NCBI GenBank assembly: GCA_032158295.1
Contig: CM063253.1
Coordinates: forward strand, 7,719,001 to 7,783,000
Length of the DNA stretch: 64,000 nt
Direction of reading: 5' to 3'
From: Pycnopodia helianthoides
Lineage: Eukaryota; Echinodermata; Asteroidea; Forcipulatida; Asteriidae
Part shown: positions 39,097-59,605 of the stretch, piece by piece
How positions within the stretch are numbered: the stretch's first letter is position 1
Layout: every line of letters begins with the position of its first letter
The notes under the pieces: model-generated
Told to the model about the DNA's origin: nothing
Databases searched by the model: none
Seen by the model: only the letters and a program-made list of their open reading frames with translations
Made by a program: the position numbers and the translations under genes

Positions 39097-39188
39097 CCAA
39101 GTTTGTCCGTCAGAATAAAATGGGTGGGTTTAAGACCTTTAAAGGTAGATCTCGGTAACAAAGAACCGGGTGGGGACGTAAGTCCTTC

Positions 39189-39298
39189 AGTGTTAGTGAT
39201 AACTCGGTAGAATTCTAATTACACTTCATTCACTTCATTTATTCGTTTAATTTTTAAATTCTACCTCGTTATCACATAACACTTCGGCCTTACGTGAG
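39189..39298. repeat. DIRS internal complementary region
   Basis: 39189-39257 is complementary to the outer left end (GTTAGTGATAACTCGGTAGA) and 39255-39298 to the outer right end (TTCTACCTCGTTATCACATA), overlapping by a few A/T bases. It is thought to template circle closure during replication. Confidence 0.92.
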
Positions 39299-39619
39299 AA
39301 ATTTAGAGCAAAGATGACGGACAAGAGTAAAGGCAAAATTTTGTGTTCAAAATCAACCAGTAGCCTACGTTTATTGTTTCTTTTGCATAGCAATAACAAT
39401 AATACATAATTTTACAAACTTTATGTGCTAAAATCTATGCACAGTAGAGTCGAGATGTCTTCACTTCAGAGACAAAGGAAAAGCCTAACGGCTGGGTGTA
39501 AACCATAACGTGCCCAAATTTACGCACGATGCGAGTGTCTGCATCTGCCAAGACAGTCCAAAACAATAACTAAGGGTTTGTGTAAAATAAACCACACATA
39601 ATGTTGTTGGTCAACAGAC

Positions 39620-40593
39620 TCAGGCGTTCTTAGTGTTATCTAGAACTGCCTTGGTAAAGTTCAATGTCTGGATTGGTTTGTTATAATACTTCGCAAATGT
39701 TGAACAGTTTGTCCACCCAGCAGTACTTAAGATACAATCTAACGATAACCCATATTGAAAAGCGGCACTACATGCAGCTGATCTAGTACTGTGTGCTCCA
39801 AAAGTATTTGTGTCAATACCTGCTGTTTTTAAAACAGTCTTTATCCATCTGGAAATTGTTTGAGTCCCCACTTCTTTATGAGGGGCTACATAACTCAAAA
39901 ACAGTTGACGTTTAGTGCCTCGAATGGCACGTGTTTTGGTAAGATACTCCTTCAACAATTTTATGCCGCAAAGTAAGTGATCATGGGGGTATTTATCTAT
40001 CACTACGTTAACGTTGGGTTTCCCAACTTTGCAGTTGGTTTATCAACTAAGAAAGTAATACCATTCGTAGTGACTTGAACATTATCTAAGTTTAACAAAG
40101 ACAGTGTTTGGCAACGTTGCCCAGAAACAAGAGCAAAAAGTACTGCAATTTTCATTGTAATGTCTTTCAACGACAGTTTATCATTTGAGCCCAACTTTTT
40201 GAGGTACTCTAAGACTACAGTGACATCCCAAGTGGAGGAATACCTCGGCACTGTGGGTCGTAAGTTAAATACGCCCGTCATAAATCTCTTGGTGAGGGGA
40301 TGTGCTCCAAAAGTCACGCCCTCTGTTGGTGATACCACAGCAGATATGGCACTCCGAAGAGTATTCAAACTGCTGTAACCTTTGCCGTCGTGAAATGCCT
40401 CAGTAAGGCAATTGATCACAGCCGGTATAGTTGCTCGAATTGGATCAGTTTTTGTCCTAATGCAGTACAAAACCCACTTCTTGAGTGAGGACCAGTAACA
40501 TTTCCTGGTAGAATCTCGCCACGATGCAATGATGATCTTGGCAGACTGTCTTGAAATGCCTTGCAATCGTAGTGTCTTCCTGACAAGAGACAA
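39620..40593 (-). pseudogene. DIRS tyrosine recombinase, one frameshift
   Basis: The first block (40593-40006) holds the core-binding domain and the first catalytic Arg in LVSGQRCQTLSLL, then stops at TAG 40005-40003. The next block (to stop 39620), one frame over, continues the same domain with H-x-x-R in GAHSTRSAA, W in AGWTNCSTF and the probable nucleophile Tyr in KYYNKP. All catalytic-class residues are therefore present but split by one frameshift near 40010. The enzyme would insert the circular DNA intermediate. The frameshift may be a real lesion or a sequencing error. Confidence 0.88.
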
Positions 40594-42851
40594 GCCGTAA
40601 GCCTCAGACGATGCCTCAACGGATGTAGTCTGTCTGAGGAGGGAAGTGTAAGCAGATCAGGTTTGATTGGTAATATGACAGGTTCCCTGATTAACAACTT
40701 GAGCAGTCTGGGAAACCATGTTTGTGTATGCCACAAAGGAACAATTAATATACCAACTGCTTTGTCGTAACAAATTTTTAGAACTTTGTCTATAAGACAA
40801 AATGGTGGAAACGCATAAAATTTTAAGCGTGACCAATTTAATGTGAATGCATCTACGTGGGATGCACCGGGCTCTGGACGCCAAGAAACATATTGTTTTA
40901 GCTGAAAGTTCAGCCGAGAGGCGAACAGGTCGATCTCTGGTTCGAGAAAAATCTCAGTAATAGTTCCAAAAATATTTGGATCCAGTTTCCATTCCAAATC
41001 TTCGTGAAAATTCCTGGAAGCAAAGTCAGCAATTGTGTTTTTGCTGCCCGGTAAGTGTGAACTTGATAACCAAATATTACGGGTCATACACCATTGCCAG
41101 ATTTCCCTGGTTAAGTCATTCAACAAAGGGGAGTGGGTACCCCCAGAGTGTTGCAGATATGCTACTGCAGTTGTATTGTCCGACTTTATGTGGACGTGAG
41201 TGTCCCGAGTTCTCGGGAAGAACGACTGTAAAGCCAAAAAGCAAGCTTTGAGCTCAAGAAAATTGATGTGGTTCAGTGATTCGGCATTGGACCATTGTCC
41301 ACCTATCGCCTGGTTTCCATGATGGGCTCCCCAGCCCGAATTCGAAGCATCGGTTTCGACTGTACAATCAGGCATTTTCCTGTGTATTGGGGCTGCCGAA
41401 ATTGGCACGTTTGATATCCACCAATTCAAATCAGAAATGGCATGTTCGGATAAAACCATAGTTGCATCAAAATTTCCATCATTTGTGGCTAATGCAGTAT
41501 TTTTCTCTGCTTCGACAGATCGTCTGAAAATGGCCCCAAATGGGACTGCCAATTCACAAGAGACTAAAAGCCCAGTTATTCGAGCTACGTCCCGTATTTT
41601 GGGAGAACTTGTGTTAATTAGCTTACTGATAGCTGTAACAATTTTACCAGCTTTAGATGGGGGGATAGAAACAGTCATTTTGACTGAATTTAAATGAAAA
41701 CCCAAGAAATCAATTTCGTAAGTGGGTTCCAGCACAGATTTCTGTTTATTAATAGTAAATCCCAAATCCTCAGTAAGTTTTGTTCGTGCTATGATGTTAT
41801 TCATGCATTCATCATTTGTACTACCTATTAGTAGTGAGTCATCAATATAATCACATGACACATGGCCCATGCGTCTGAGTGAAGCCACTAAAGGCTTCAT
41901 TACCTTTGTAAAAACACGAGGGGCACAAGAAAGCCCAAATGGCAGGCAGGTATACTCGTACACTTTATTCTGCCAAAGAAACCGCAAAAACTTTCGGTGT
42001 TCTTGCGCATTGCCAATTGGTATTGCGTAATATGCGTCTCGCAAATCAATGGACGCCATAAAGCAGTTCGGGCTGATCAACTGCAATGCATAATGTATTG
42101 TCTCCATCTTGAAATGTGAATACAAAACAAATGTATTAAGCCCACGTAGGTTGATTATGGGGCGATAAGTACCGTCTTTCTTCGGACGGAGAAATAGATT
42201 AGAAAGAAATTCCCCATCTTCGTGGGGTTTTTCAACGATTGCTTTCTTTTGCAGCATTTTGTCTATTTCCAGAGAAACCAAGTTAATCTCATTCTGTGAG
42301 AAAGAAATTTCTCGTGGAGCAGAATATTGTAAAGGGCGTCTAACAAATTCAATAAAATAATGTTGAACTGTATTTAGAACCCAATTGTCTGATGTAATCT
42401 CGCGCCATTTTGCAATAAATTGTGCGAGTCTGCCTGCCGTTACAAATTGAGCATTGTCACATTGGTGCTTACTCATGTATTTTTGCAAAATATTACGAGT
42501 ATTCTCACATTTGTGCTTACTCTTAATCCAATGAGGCATAATAATTTGAGTATCTCCACATTTGTGTTTACTCACCAAATTGCACCCTTTTACTTGCTTC
42601 TTGCATTCGACTGGCTGTCTGTTTGTGTAAAGCGCTCTGGCGGTAGTAACCGCGAGTTGGTTGGTAGGACTTTGAGTCCCTACGTCTTTGAGGTTGATAC
42701 CCTGATGCTGTGTTCTTTGTAGAACCCCGAAGTCTGTGGCCAACTTTGTGGCCAAGCTTGTTCGTCTCTTGAATGTCCTTACACTTTTGTGTAAGATTGT
42801 CGCCAAAGAGGAGTCCGGTAATAGGGACTTGTGTTGCACAGATTCCACCAA
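40416..42851 (-). CDS. DIRS reverse transcriptase-RNase H polyprotein
   Basis: 811 codons open from ATG 42851; the true start may lie further in, because the first ~95 codons overlap the gag-like frame. RT occupies about residues 190-400, with LRPKKDGTYRPIINLRGLN, DLRDAYYAIPIG and the catalytic YIDDS at ~335-339. RNase H occupies ~495-615, with acidic residues in VETDASNSGWG (501), LELKA (~532), IKSDNTTA (558) and NTIADFAS (609). A C-terminal region (~637 on, DLFASRLN, PGASHVDAF) is typical of DIRS polyproteins. The 3' end overlaps the recombinase frame by ~178 bp, as in other DIRS elements. No internal stop was found, so the enzyme looks intact. Confidence 0.95.
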   Translation of the reverse strand: MVESVQHKSLLPDSSLATILHKSVRTFKRRTSLATKLATDFGVLQRTQHQGINLKDVGTQSPTNQLAVTTARALYTNRQPVECKKQVKGCNLVSKHKCGDTQIIMPHWIKSKHKCENTRNILQKYMSKHQCDNAQFVTAGRLAQFIAKWREITSDNWVLNTVQHYFIEFVRRPLQYSAPREISFSQNEINLVSLEIDKMLQKKAIVEKPHEDGEFLSNLFLRPKKDGTYRPIINLRGLNTFVLYSHFKMETIHYALQLISPNCFMASIDLRDAYYAIPIGNAQEHRKFLRFLWQNKVYEYTCLPFGLSCAPRVFTKVMKPLVASLRRMGHVSCDYIDDSLLIGSTNDECMNNIIARTKLTEDLGFTINKQKSVLEPTYEIDFLGFHLNSVKMTVSIPPSKAGKIVTAISKLINTSSPKIRDVARITGLLVSCELAVPFGAIFRRSVEAEKNTALATNDGNFDATMVLSEHAISDLNWWISNVPISAAPIHRKMPDCTVETDASNSGWGAHHGNQAIGGQWSNAESLNHINFLELKACFLALQSFFPRTRDTHVHIKSDNTTAVAYLQHSGGTHSPLLNDLTREIWQWCMTRNIWLSSSHLPGSKNTIADFASRNFHEDLEWKLDPNIFGTITEIFLEPEIDLFASRLNFQLKQYVSWRPEPGASHVDAFTLNWSRLKFYAFPPFCLIDKVLKICYDKAVGILIVPLWHTQTWFPRLLKLLIREPVILPIKPDLLTLPSSDRLHPLRHRLRLTACLLSGRHYDCKAFQDSLPRSSLHRGEILPGNVTGPHSRSGFCTALGQKLIQFEQLYRL

Positions 42852-43686
42852 ATTGTTGGTTGAGATCCGGCTTTATGAGCTCTCTCCTTCTGAGGTTGAG
42901 TTCATAATTTGCATGTCCCAAAATGGACACTGCATCGAGAAGTTTGGTGACTTCGACTTTAAGATCAGTCGTTGGTTGGCCCGGGGCGGCTCTCACAATA
43001 CCTAGCAGGGATTCTACGGTGCGCACTATTGGGACCACACCTGTGAGAAGGGCCTGCTGAACTTTTTGCAGCTTAATATCCGTTGAACGGGTCTTAGCTT
43101 GCAAGGTGTTCCATACCTCGGGATTCAACCGGGTGCATGTTAATGCTTCCACATTATTAGGTCTCTGGAAACTTTTAAGTTTCTCTGACACCTTTTCCTC
43201 TGGCAATTTTTGACCATCATCTTTGTGACAAGTCCGGCCAGTTTACCACTTAGAGCGACACCAGTGGCGCTTTCGCCATCATACTGCTGTTCAAAGTCCT
43301 GTAGGACACCAGCGTCTTGTTGCCCATCTTCAAGGATGGCGTCTATGGCCTTGCTGACGCTAAGGATACTGTCGGACTCGTCCGACTCAGAGTCAACTTT
43401 ACGCCGCTTAGGGCGTGGCTCTGCTAAGATTACCGTTTGAATTTGTTCCACGGCATTTGCCATAGCTGTCAATTGGTTTTGAAGAGATGACAACTCACTC
43501 CTAGTAACGGTTGTTCCCGTTGTCTTCCTCTTAACTTTCCCTGATGATCTGACCAGCGGATTGCCACTGGTCAGGCTGCTGGCGTTCGACGGCCCCGGCT
43601 CGTCTGGCTGGGTAATGGTTTCCTTCATGAAATCGTCGTCGGAAAGGAACGCCTAACAAATCAAGGAGCTCTTGTTGTTCAGTCAT
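42568..43686 (-). pseudogene. DIRS gag-like ORF1, frameshifted
   Basis: Coding-like sequence spans three frame blocks. An ATG at 43686 opens a short acidic stretch. The main N-terminal block (43628-43140) is Ser/Glu-rich with a basic PRPKRRK patch. The C-terminal block (43206-42568) is a helical region ending in an Arg/Gln-rich tail (SKSYQPTRGYYR). The blocks join near 43650 and at the five-T run 43207-43211 (A-run on the coding strand), where a one-base length change would explain the break. The position, before RT in a DIRS element, marks it as the structural ORF. It has no zinc knuckle. Programmed frameshifting is possible, but the site is not a canonical slippery heptamer. Confidence 0.75.
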
Positions 43687-43734
43687 GATACACGCGCGTA
43701 GTAGTAAAAGTAACGATACACCTCCGGTCACAAA

Positions 43735-43892
43735 AAATGCACTGAGGGCCTCGTACCTCGTGCGTGGTTATAATAATATACTGGTGAATCCATTGTTTTT
43801 ACAAAAGATTCTCTCAACTGTGACGATACATTCCGGTGAATAGTGCAATCTCACGTAAGGCCGAAGTGTTATGTGATAACGAGGTAGAATTT
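43735..43892. repeat. DIRS right inverted terminal repeat
   Basis: Runs from TGCACTGAGGGCCTCGTACC to GATAACGAGGTAGAATTT and mirrors 38940-39088. It sits upstream of the gag-like frame and probably holds the promoter. Confidence 0.92.
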
Positions 43893-44499
43893 CTACACAA
43901 ATGAATAAGGTTCGGCTGGAGTCCAGGCTATTCCACAATTTTCCTGACCTGTATATAGCGCGCAAGTGTTAAAAGTGACTTTAGAATGTCAAACTAGAGG
44001 GTTTCATTGAGGCTTCCATGTAGTTTAAGCGGAATTGGCCCAAACATTTTTCAGTAATTAAAAAAAGGAAAAAAAGTGCCTTCCGGAGTCTCCCCGTTGT
44101 AGCTGGCAGCTGGCCGCCACATAATTTTGTGGCGGCTGCCAATTAGTTTCTGGCGGTCACCACATCTGGCGGCCGCCACTTATTATCTGTACCACACGTG
44201 TGTTACGTCTGTGGGCTTGGCCATGGTGTATCGAGTGTACTGTTAGGGGACCATTGATGCACTCCACCGCTTGCACCACCTATCAGGTAAGACAATATAA
44301 TTATTTTGTATCTCCTTTCAAATCTTCTAATCTATAATAACTGGCGCCCGCCAGATAAAGGCACCAAATATTCAGGTGCTGGTCAAATAGTGTTCCCCCA
44401 ACCTTGTTCCCAGTGGTGTGATTTGTTTTTCTTCCCCGGAATGCCTTGCTCGATCATAACCCCATTGCTGGAAATGTGACATTTGAAATATCAAAATAT
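43893..44499. other. no gene recognised
   Basis: Holds a GC-rich hairpin at about 44105-44140 (GGCAGCTGGCCGCCACA pairing with TGTGGCGGCTGCC) and otherwise unassigned spacer. Confidence 0.5.
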
Positions 44500-44811
44500 T
44501 ATAGACCTTTCCATTGTTGATAAACAAACCGCGCTGGTTGGCATGGAAGGCCGAATGTTAGCAAAACACTCAATCATGTTAACAGATGTTTCAACAAAAT
44601 TCAACATTTTCTGCAAACTTTCAATTAAGTAAAGTACCTCTCATGATTGGTTGCTTTATTTCCAACAAATTCAACACTATTTTTGAATATTTGTGTAACA
44701 TTGTTAAAAACTGTGGCTATCTGTTTTTGTTTTGCATTTATGGCTTTCCATAATTTTCCGACCTCGGTTGGCAAAAACTCGGGCTGTGACGTTGCAAAAG
44801 AAAGGTCTATA
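44500..44811. mobile_element. TAGACCTTTC MITE, best dispersed copy
   Basis: 312 bp with inverted ends TATAGACCTTTC and GAAAGGTCTATA, internal GATAAACAAACCGCGCTGG and CTCGGGCTGTGACGTTG. It gives the clearest boundaries for the family that is also inside the composite satellite. Confidence 0.85.
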
Positions 44812-44970
44812 GACCCCCCTTGCATTGGCTGCCATGGCTGAGGTCAAACAATGGAAACGCGCAGGCGTGTGCTAGCACCGCACACAACTCGAACTGAGCC
44901 AATGATAGGTCGCCATTGACATCAGTGAGGGCGCTGTTTGGGGCTTGTAACGTCACGTCAAGGGGTCTAT
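44809..44970. mobile_element. AGACCCCCTTG MITE
   Basis: A ~162-bp element with inverted ends AGACCCCCTTGCATTGGC and CGTCAAGGGGTCTAT. It abuts the previous MITE, sharing the TATAG boundary. A related truncated copy is at 50004-50145. Confidence 0.7.
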
Positions 44971-45061
44971 TGGATACTTTAATTAGTCTGTGGTTGAGCC
45001 ACTCTACGCGCGCATTGAAGTATGGTAGCCTGCAAAAGAGGCATAAGGTCAAAGAGCAGCC

Positions 45062-45117
45062 GGTCCCCTCTCATTCTTCTTTGATCAAAGAAGAGAGGGG
45101 AAGAATGAGAGGGGACC
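45062..45117. repeat. nested perfect palindrome
   Basis: Outer 18-bp arms GGTCCCCTCTCATTCTTC (45062-45079) and GAAGAATGAGAGGGGACC (45100-45117) are perfect inverted copies. Overlapping the left arm is a perfect 18-bp palindrome, CTTCTTTGATCAAAGAAG. Confidence 0.95.
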
Positions 45118-45125
45118 AGCCTCTC

Positions 45126-45250
45126 CTGGGTAATGAGAAGCAATTATAGCCAAGTGTTTTGCTCAAGGACACAAGTCCCATACTCTAAAACTCGGCACTC
45201 AAAATTTGGGTTCTAGACCACCACCATAACTGTCCCAAATCCTTCTAATA
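45126..45250 (-). mobile_element. tRNA-derived SINE (family B) remnant
   Basis: On the minus strand it reads ACTTGTGTCCTTGAGCAAAA then CTTGGCTATAATTGCTTCTC, the post-tRNA part seen at 51290-51420. The tRNA-like head is badly decayed. Confidence 0.55.
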
Positions 45251-46366
45251 TCCAATTGCCAAAGCAAAGGATTCAGAAAGACTGGGCAAGTAGACCCTAC
45301 AAACAAGCGCTTCACTGGGTTAGCGTTCTAATATTATGCAAGTTTAAACAAGTTGGTGTTGAGTGACATAAAAGCAGAGGGTATGTGAGGATTGAGGTCA
45401 CATGCCAGCAAAAATGCCTCGTCTGTAAGGGTTTTAATGCACTGACGGCAGTCCCACCCCCATCTTAGAGGTTAAACAGTAATGACATGAAATTATGGCA
45501 AAGCAGAACTAGGTACGCCATGTGGCACAGGATTGGCCAATGAGCTACCTTCATTTAACTGCTACGAGGGAACTCTTGAAAATGCACAACTAGGTCTGCA
45601 TGGCGCACAGAATGGCCAATGGGCAACCTTAATTTGACTGCTTTATGAGGGCACCATTGTGAGATGAATTTTTATGATTTTATGAATGAGATCCATAAAT
45701 AGCCAATTATTGAGAAAAAATGCTTTATTGCTTGCCCGAGATAAAAACTCTTTAACACAGTTCAAATGCAACATCATATAGTTACCTTTTTTCTCATAAT
45801 GTATTCCTCTATTCCTTTAACATTATGCCCCCCCCCCCCGTTTCCTTTTTATTCCATTTTTTTTCTCCTCACCTCTTTGTGCCTTAAACAATCCCTTGTA
45901 ATGGGGACTTTCCTCAAAAAATAATTAATCAATATTAAAAATTTAAACGGAAATCTGGACGGATATTCAACATTATTTACCACACTCGCAGATCCTTGTC
46001 ATTTGATCGCACTGGTGGCACACGCATCTTGCATCTTCATTTAATTTATGTGTACTACCTTGATGCTCCAACATTTAATATAGGAGTCCTATATGGATAA
46101 TTATTGGACATTTCAGATGCTTCGCAGCAAAGTTTTCAAAATATTCGTTCAGGCCAATTTGTCCAAACAAGGCAAGGTCGTGTTACGGCAGACAAGGATG
46201 GCATCTACATAGAGTCATACTGGCTGTTTACAAGGTTTTAAAATAATATTTAGTGTGTGGGGTGGTATGAGTTTCTGTGTCTGTTTGTGTTTATTATGAA
46301 AAACATTTCAAATGACAAGAATCTATGGGTGAGTAATATAAAACAAACACTGAATATATTTTGTTT
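45251..46366. other. no gene recognised
   Basis: 1.1 kb of spacer with a C-run at ~45829-45839. No coding block is supported. Confidence 0.5.
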
Positions 46367-46469
46367 GTGCATTGTCGCCGAATATAATCACTTGGTGAAA
46401 TCTGGCTTCTCTATATTTCAACGGAATAGTCCAGATTTCACTTCATGATTATATTCTGCGACATTGCAC
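46367..46469. repeat. 103-bp long-stem hairpin
   Basis: Two 39-bp arms, from GTGCATTGTCGCCGAATATA on the left to TTCTGCGACATTGCAC on the right, pair with about five mismatches around a ~25-base loop. It could be a tiny MITE or an RNA hairpin. It is non-coding. Confidence 0.85.
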
Positions 46470-46744
46470 TCATATGCATCCAATATTAGCATATAATATC
46501 ACAATTCGCAAAAAAAAGAAGCATATCATCATAAGAATTCAGTCAAGTACCACAAGGGAAAATGACTGGGTAAATTTAAAACCCAGTCAGTTTCCCTTGT
46601 GGTCTATTACTTGATATTTGCAATAAAAAAATGTGCATCCCCTTAAGGTGATCCCCTGGCTGCCGCTTCCCAGGTTGTATAGTAAACGTGGGTGTGATCC
46701 CTGGCTACACGGCAGTTAACGGTTGTATGTCTTCTGACCCGCAC

Positions 46745-46885
46745 CCCCGAACAAAGATATTGACAAAGTAGGGAAACTGCCAACATAGAGCTAGATAGCT
46801 CAGTTGGTAGAGTGCCAGCACATTAATCCGGAGATCGTTGGTTCAAATCCTGCTCCACTCAATTTGTCTTTGTTCAACCCCTAAT
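46745..46885 (+). mobile_element. tRNA-like SINE (family C), best copy
   Basis: Box A-like TAGCTCAGTTGGTAGAG and box B-like GGTTCAAATCC are spaced as in a tRNA, and the tail TTGTCTTTGTTCAACCCC is shared with 36255 and 37650. The acceptor stem does not pair well, so I call it a SINE head rather than a functional tRNA gene. Confidence 0.75.
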
Positions 46886-46982
46886 TATTTAACAATTCAG
46901 TCACTCACAAATTAAAGAGGAAATTTCATTATGGACGGAAATGTTTCTTGGGTGAAGCTTGGTTTGAAAATGCTGATGGATC

Positions 46983-57724
<10,742 letters not shown>

Positions 57725-59518
57725 CTACAACAGACAGAGGGAAAAATATACAACATTAAGGTTAACCTTTTTAGAAAGCATGACACACGTCCAAACAGCT
57801 TTTTTAACATTTGATGCTTCTGTATCATGGAGAACCCAAGAAAGAGAAAATGACCACCCGATCATTAAATGTAAATATTATAACTATGGCAAAGCATGGG
57901 GATCAAATCTGCATATCCATCCAGCACAATTAGTAATGTAAAAAAAAAGGGGGGGGTAAACAGAGCATTGAAACATTGCAGTTCTAAAAATAGCCAAATA
58001 GTGTACAGACTTTTAAGTTACTCAGTGGTTTGGCTCCCTACCCCTCCCACATAAGCTCCCAGCTATAGCTATTTCTTGCCCAGGGTTTATATGCCTCACT
58101 AGCCCCACGAGCAATGGCACCGGCTACATGGGAAACCGCCTCTGGGTTTATGTCTTGCTAGCCCCTACGCTGTGCACCGACACACTTCCCTTGCACGGAC
58201 TCTCTAAATTAATCTGAATCTATGATTTTTCATAATTATTTTGAACTTTTAGGCCAATCCATAATCTGAATACGTAGCCTCTTTTGTCAAATACTCATTG
58301 AATAATTGGGGGAAAAAGTTCAATATGGTGCAGTAATATTTCTTATATCTGGCTGGATGTAAAACTAACTCCAGTCCAGAGATCATGTCATTTATTCGAA
58401 CCAAAAACCTGGTTTGGATAAATCATGTGTTTAATCCTTTTTAAACTGCTCGAAAACGGACACACTTATTGGTTTCTTAGGAACCTTTCTACTCAGTGAC
58501 TCCTGGAAAACCATTGCAATTGCATTAGTCATAATGTTTGGGTCTATTTTGTAGCTTAAATTGCCCAACGAAGCCAGTGTGGTCCTATTAACTTAAGTCA
58601 AGAAGTACCGTTTAAGCAGATTTCTGCTGATTAATACTAACACTAAGTAAGAGTGAAAACTAAAAAGATAGGGCCTAATATAAATTTATTTGGGAATTAG
58701 TTTAAACTTTTAGACTCTAGAGTCTAGAGTGAAGATGAAGGCAAGATAAGAGTCTAACCTCTTAAGTCTTAGTCTTAATATGCCGGCACCGAGTTATAGT
58801 CCAACTTTAGTCAGAGCATGCTCTACCATGCTATGCAGGGCTTGAATTTTTGGGAAAATCCACTTAAGACCACAGGACTTGTATCTCAAAATGTTTACTG
58901 GACCAGAAATAATATTACAAGACCAGATTCATACTGAGAAAAGACTTCCTTGCACAGTTTAACTTGCATTTAGTAGAACAAGCCCTAAGACATAATAAGA
59001 GAAGATTATCCTCATTTTGTCTTTAGGGGTATTACGTATATTTCCAATCATTACTCAAAGTCAACATTTGAACCTAATTTGTTTCTGTTCAAGACATTAT
59101 AGAGTGAGGTACACGTACATGTACATGAATTGTTATTGAATTGAAACCACAAGACCGCCGAACTTGTCCGGTCATGAGTTTACTGGCCCAATGCTAAAAT
59201 CACTGGCCTTGGGCCTGCAGTCCAGTGTCAAATTCGAGCCCTGCTATGGTCAGAGTAAATGGATATAAACAACACTTTTTTGGACATAAGACCATGAAGG
59301 CTCCATAATATGTCCGAATGAATAAATGTTTTATTGAAAGTAGTTAGGTCCAGCAGTAGGCCTACTGTGTAGTCAGTCTTTTTTGGACTTCATTTATATC
59401 CAATGGAGGTTTCTTGACCATTCACTTTTTCAGGTACCTTCCACTCTGCACTGCAGGAAGACACCTGAATGGTCTGACCGTATATATATAACCATGTGAA
59501 GCCCTGATCAGCTAGTGG
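57725..59518. other. upstream of ARMH1-like gene, nothing recognised
   Basis: No coding block. A non-coding first exon of the ARMH1-like gene should lie here or further right, but I cannot place it. A dispersed repeat occurs at 59130-59240. Confidence 0.45.
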
Positions 59519-59605
59519 TAGGACGTCAGTCTCCGTTGTTGGCACTGGGGCACTGGGGCACATGAGGCACTGGCAGTGGCAGTGCCAACGGAGACTGACG
59601 TCCTA
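59519..59605. repeat. short foldback
   Basis: TAGGACGTCAGTCTCCGTTG at the left pairs perfectly with CAACGGAGACTGACGTCCTA at the right; GGCACTG/CAGTGCC extends it past a small bulge. The centre is GGCACTG repeats. GCTAGTGGTAGGACGTC at the left edge looks tRNA-like. Confidence 0.85.

Larger units (their letters stand above)
38894..43892 (-). mobile_element. DIRS1-like retrotransposon, ~5.0 kb
   Basis: Coding runs on the minus strand: gag-like, RT-RNase H, then tyrosine recombinase. The ends are inverted terminal repeats of ~150 bp, and a ~110-bp internal complementary region at 39189-39298 matches the outer edges of both ends side by side. This is the architecture that defines DIRS1-type elements, which insert through a tyrosine recombinase from a circular intermediate and leave no target duplication; none is evident. 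RT-RH is open over 811 codons. The gag-like and recombinase frames are broken by frameshifts, so this copy is recent but probably not autonomous as read. Confidence 0.95.

Noticed and set aside
43207..43211. Programmed -1 frameshift in the DIRS gag-like ORF
   Set aside because: The coding strand reads C AAA AAT, which is not a canonical X XXY YYZ site; a one-base loss in the A-run is simpler. It is kept only as an alternative.
46790..46862. Functional tRNA gene
   Set aside because: Boxes A and B are good, but the acceptor and anticodon stems pair poorly, and the same head with the same tail recurs at two other sites, so it is a SINE.
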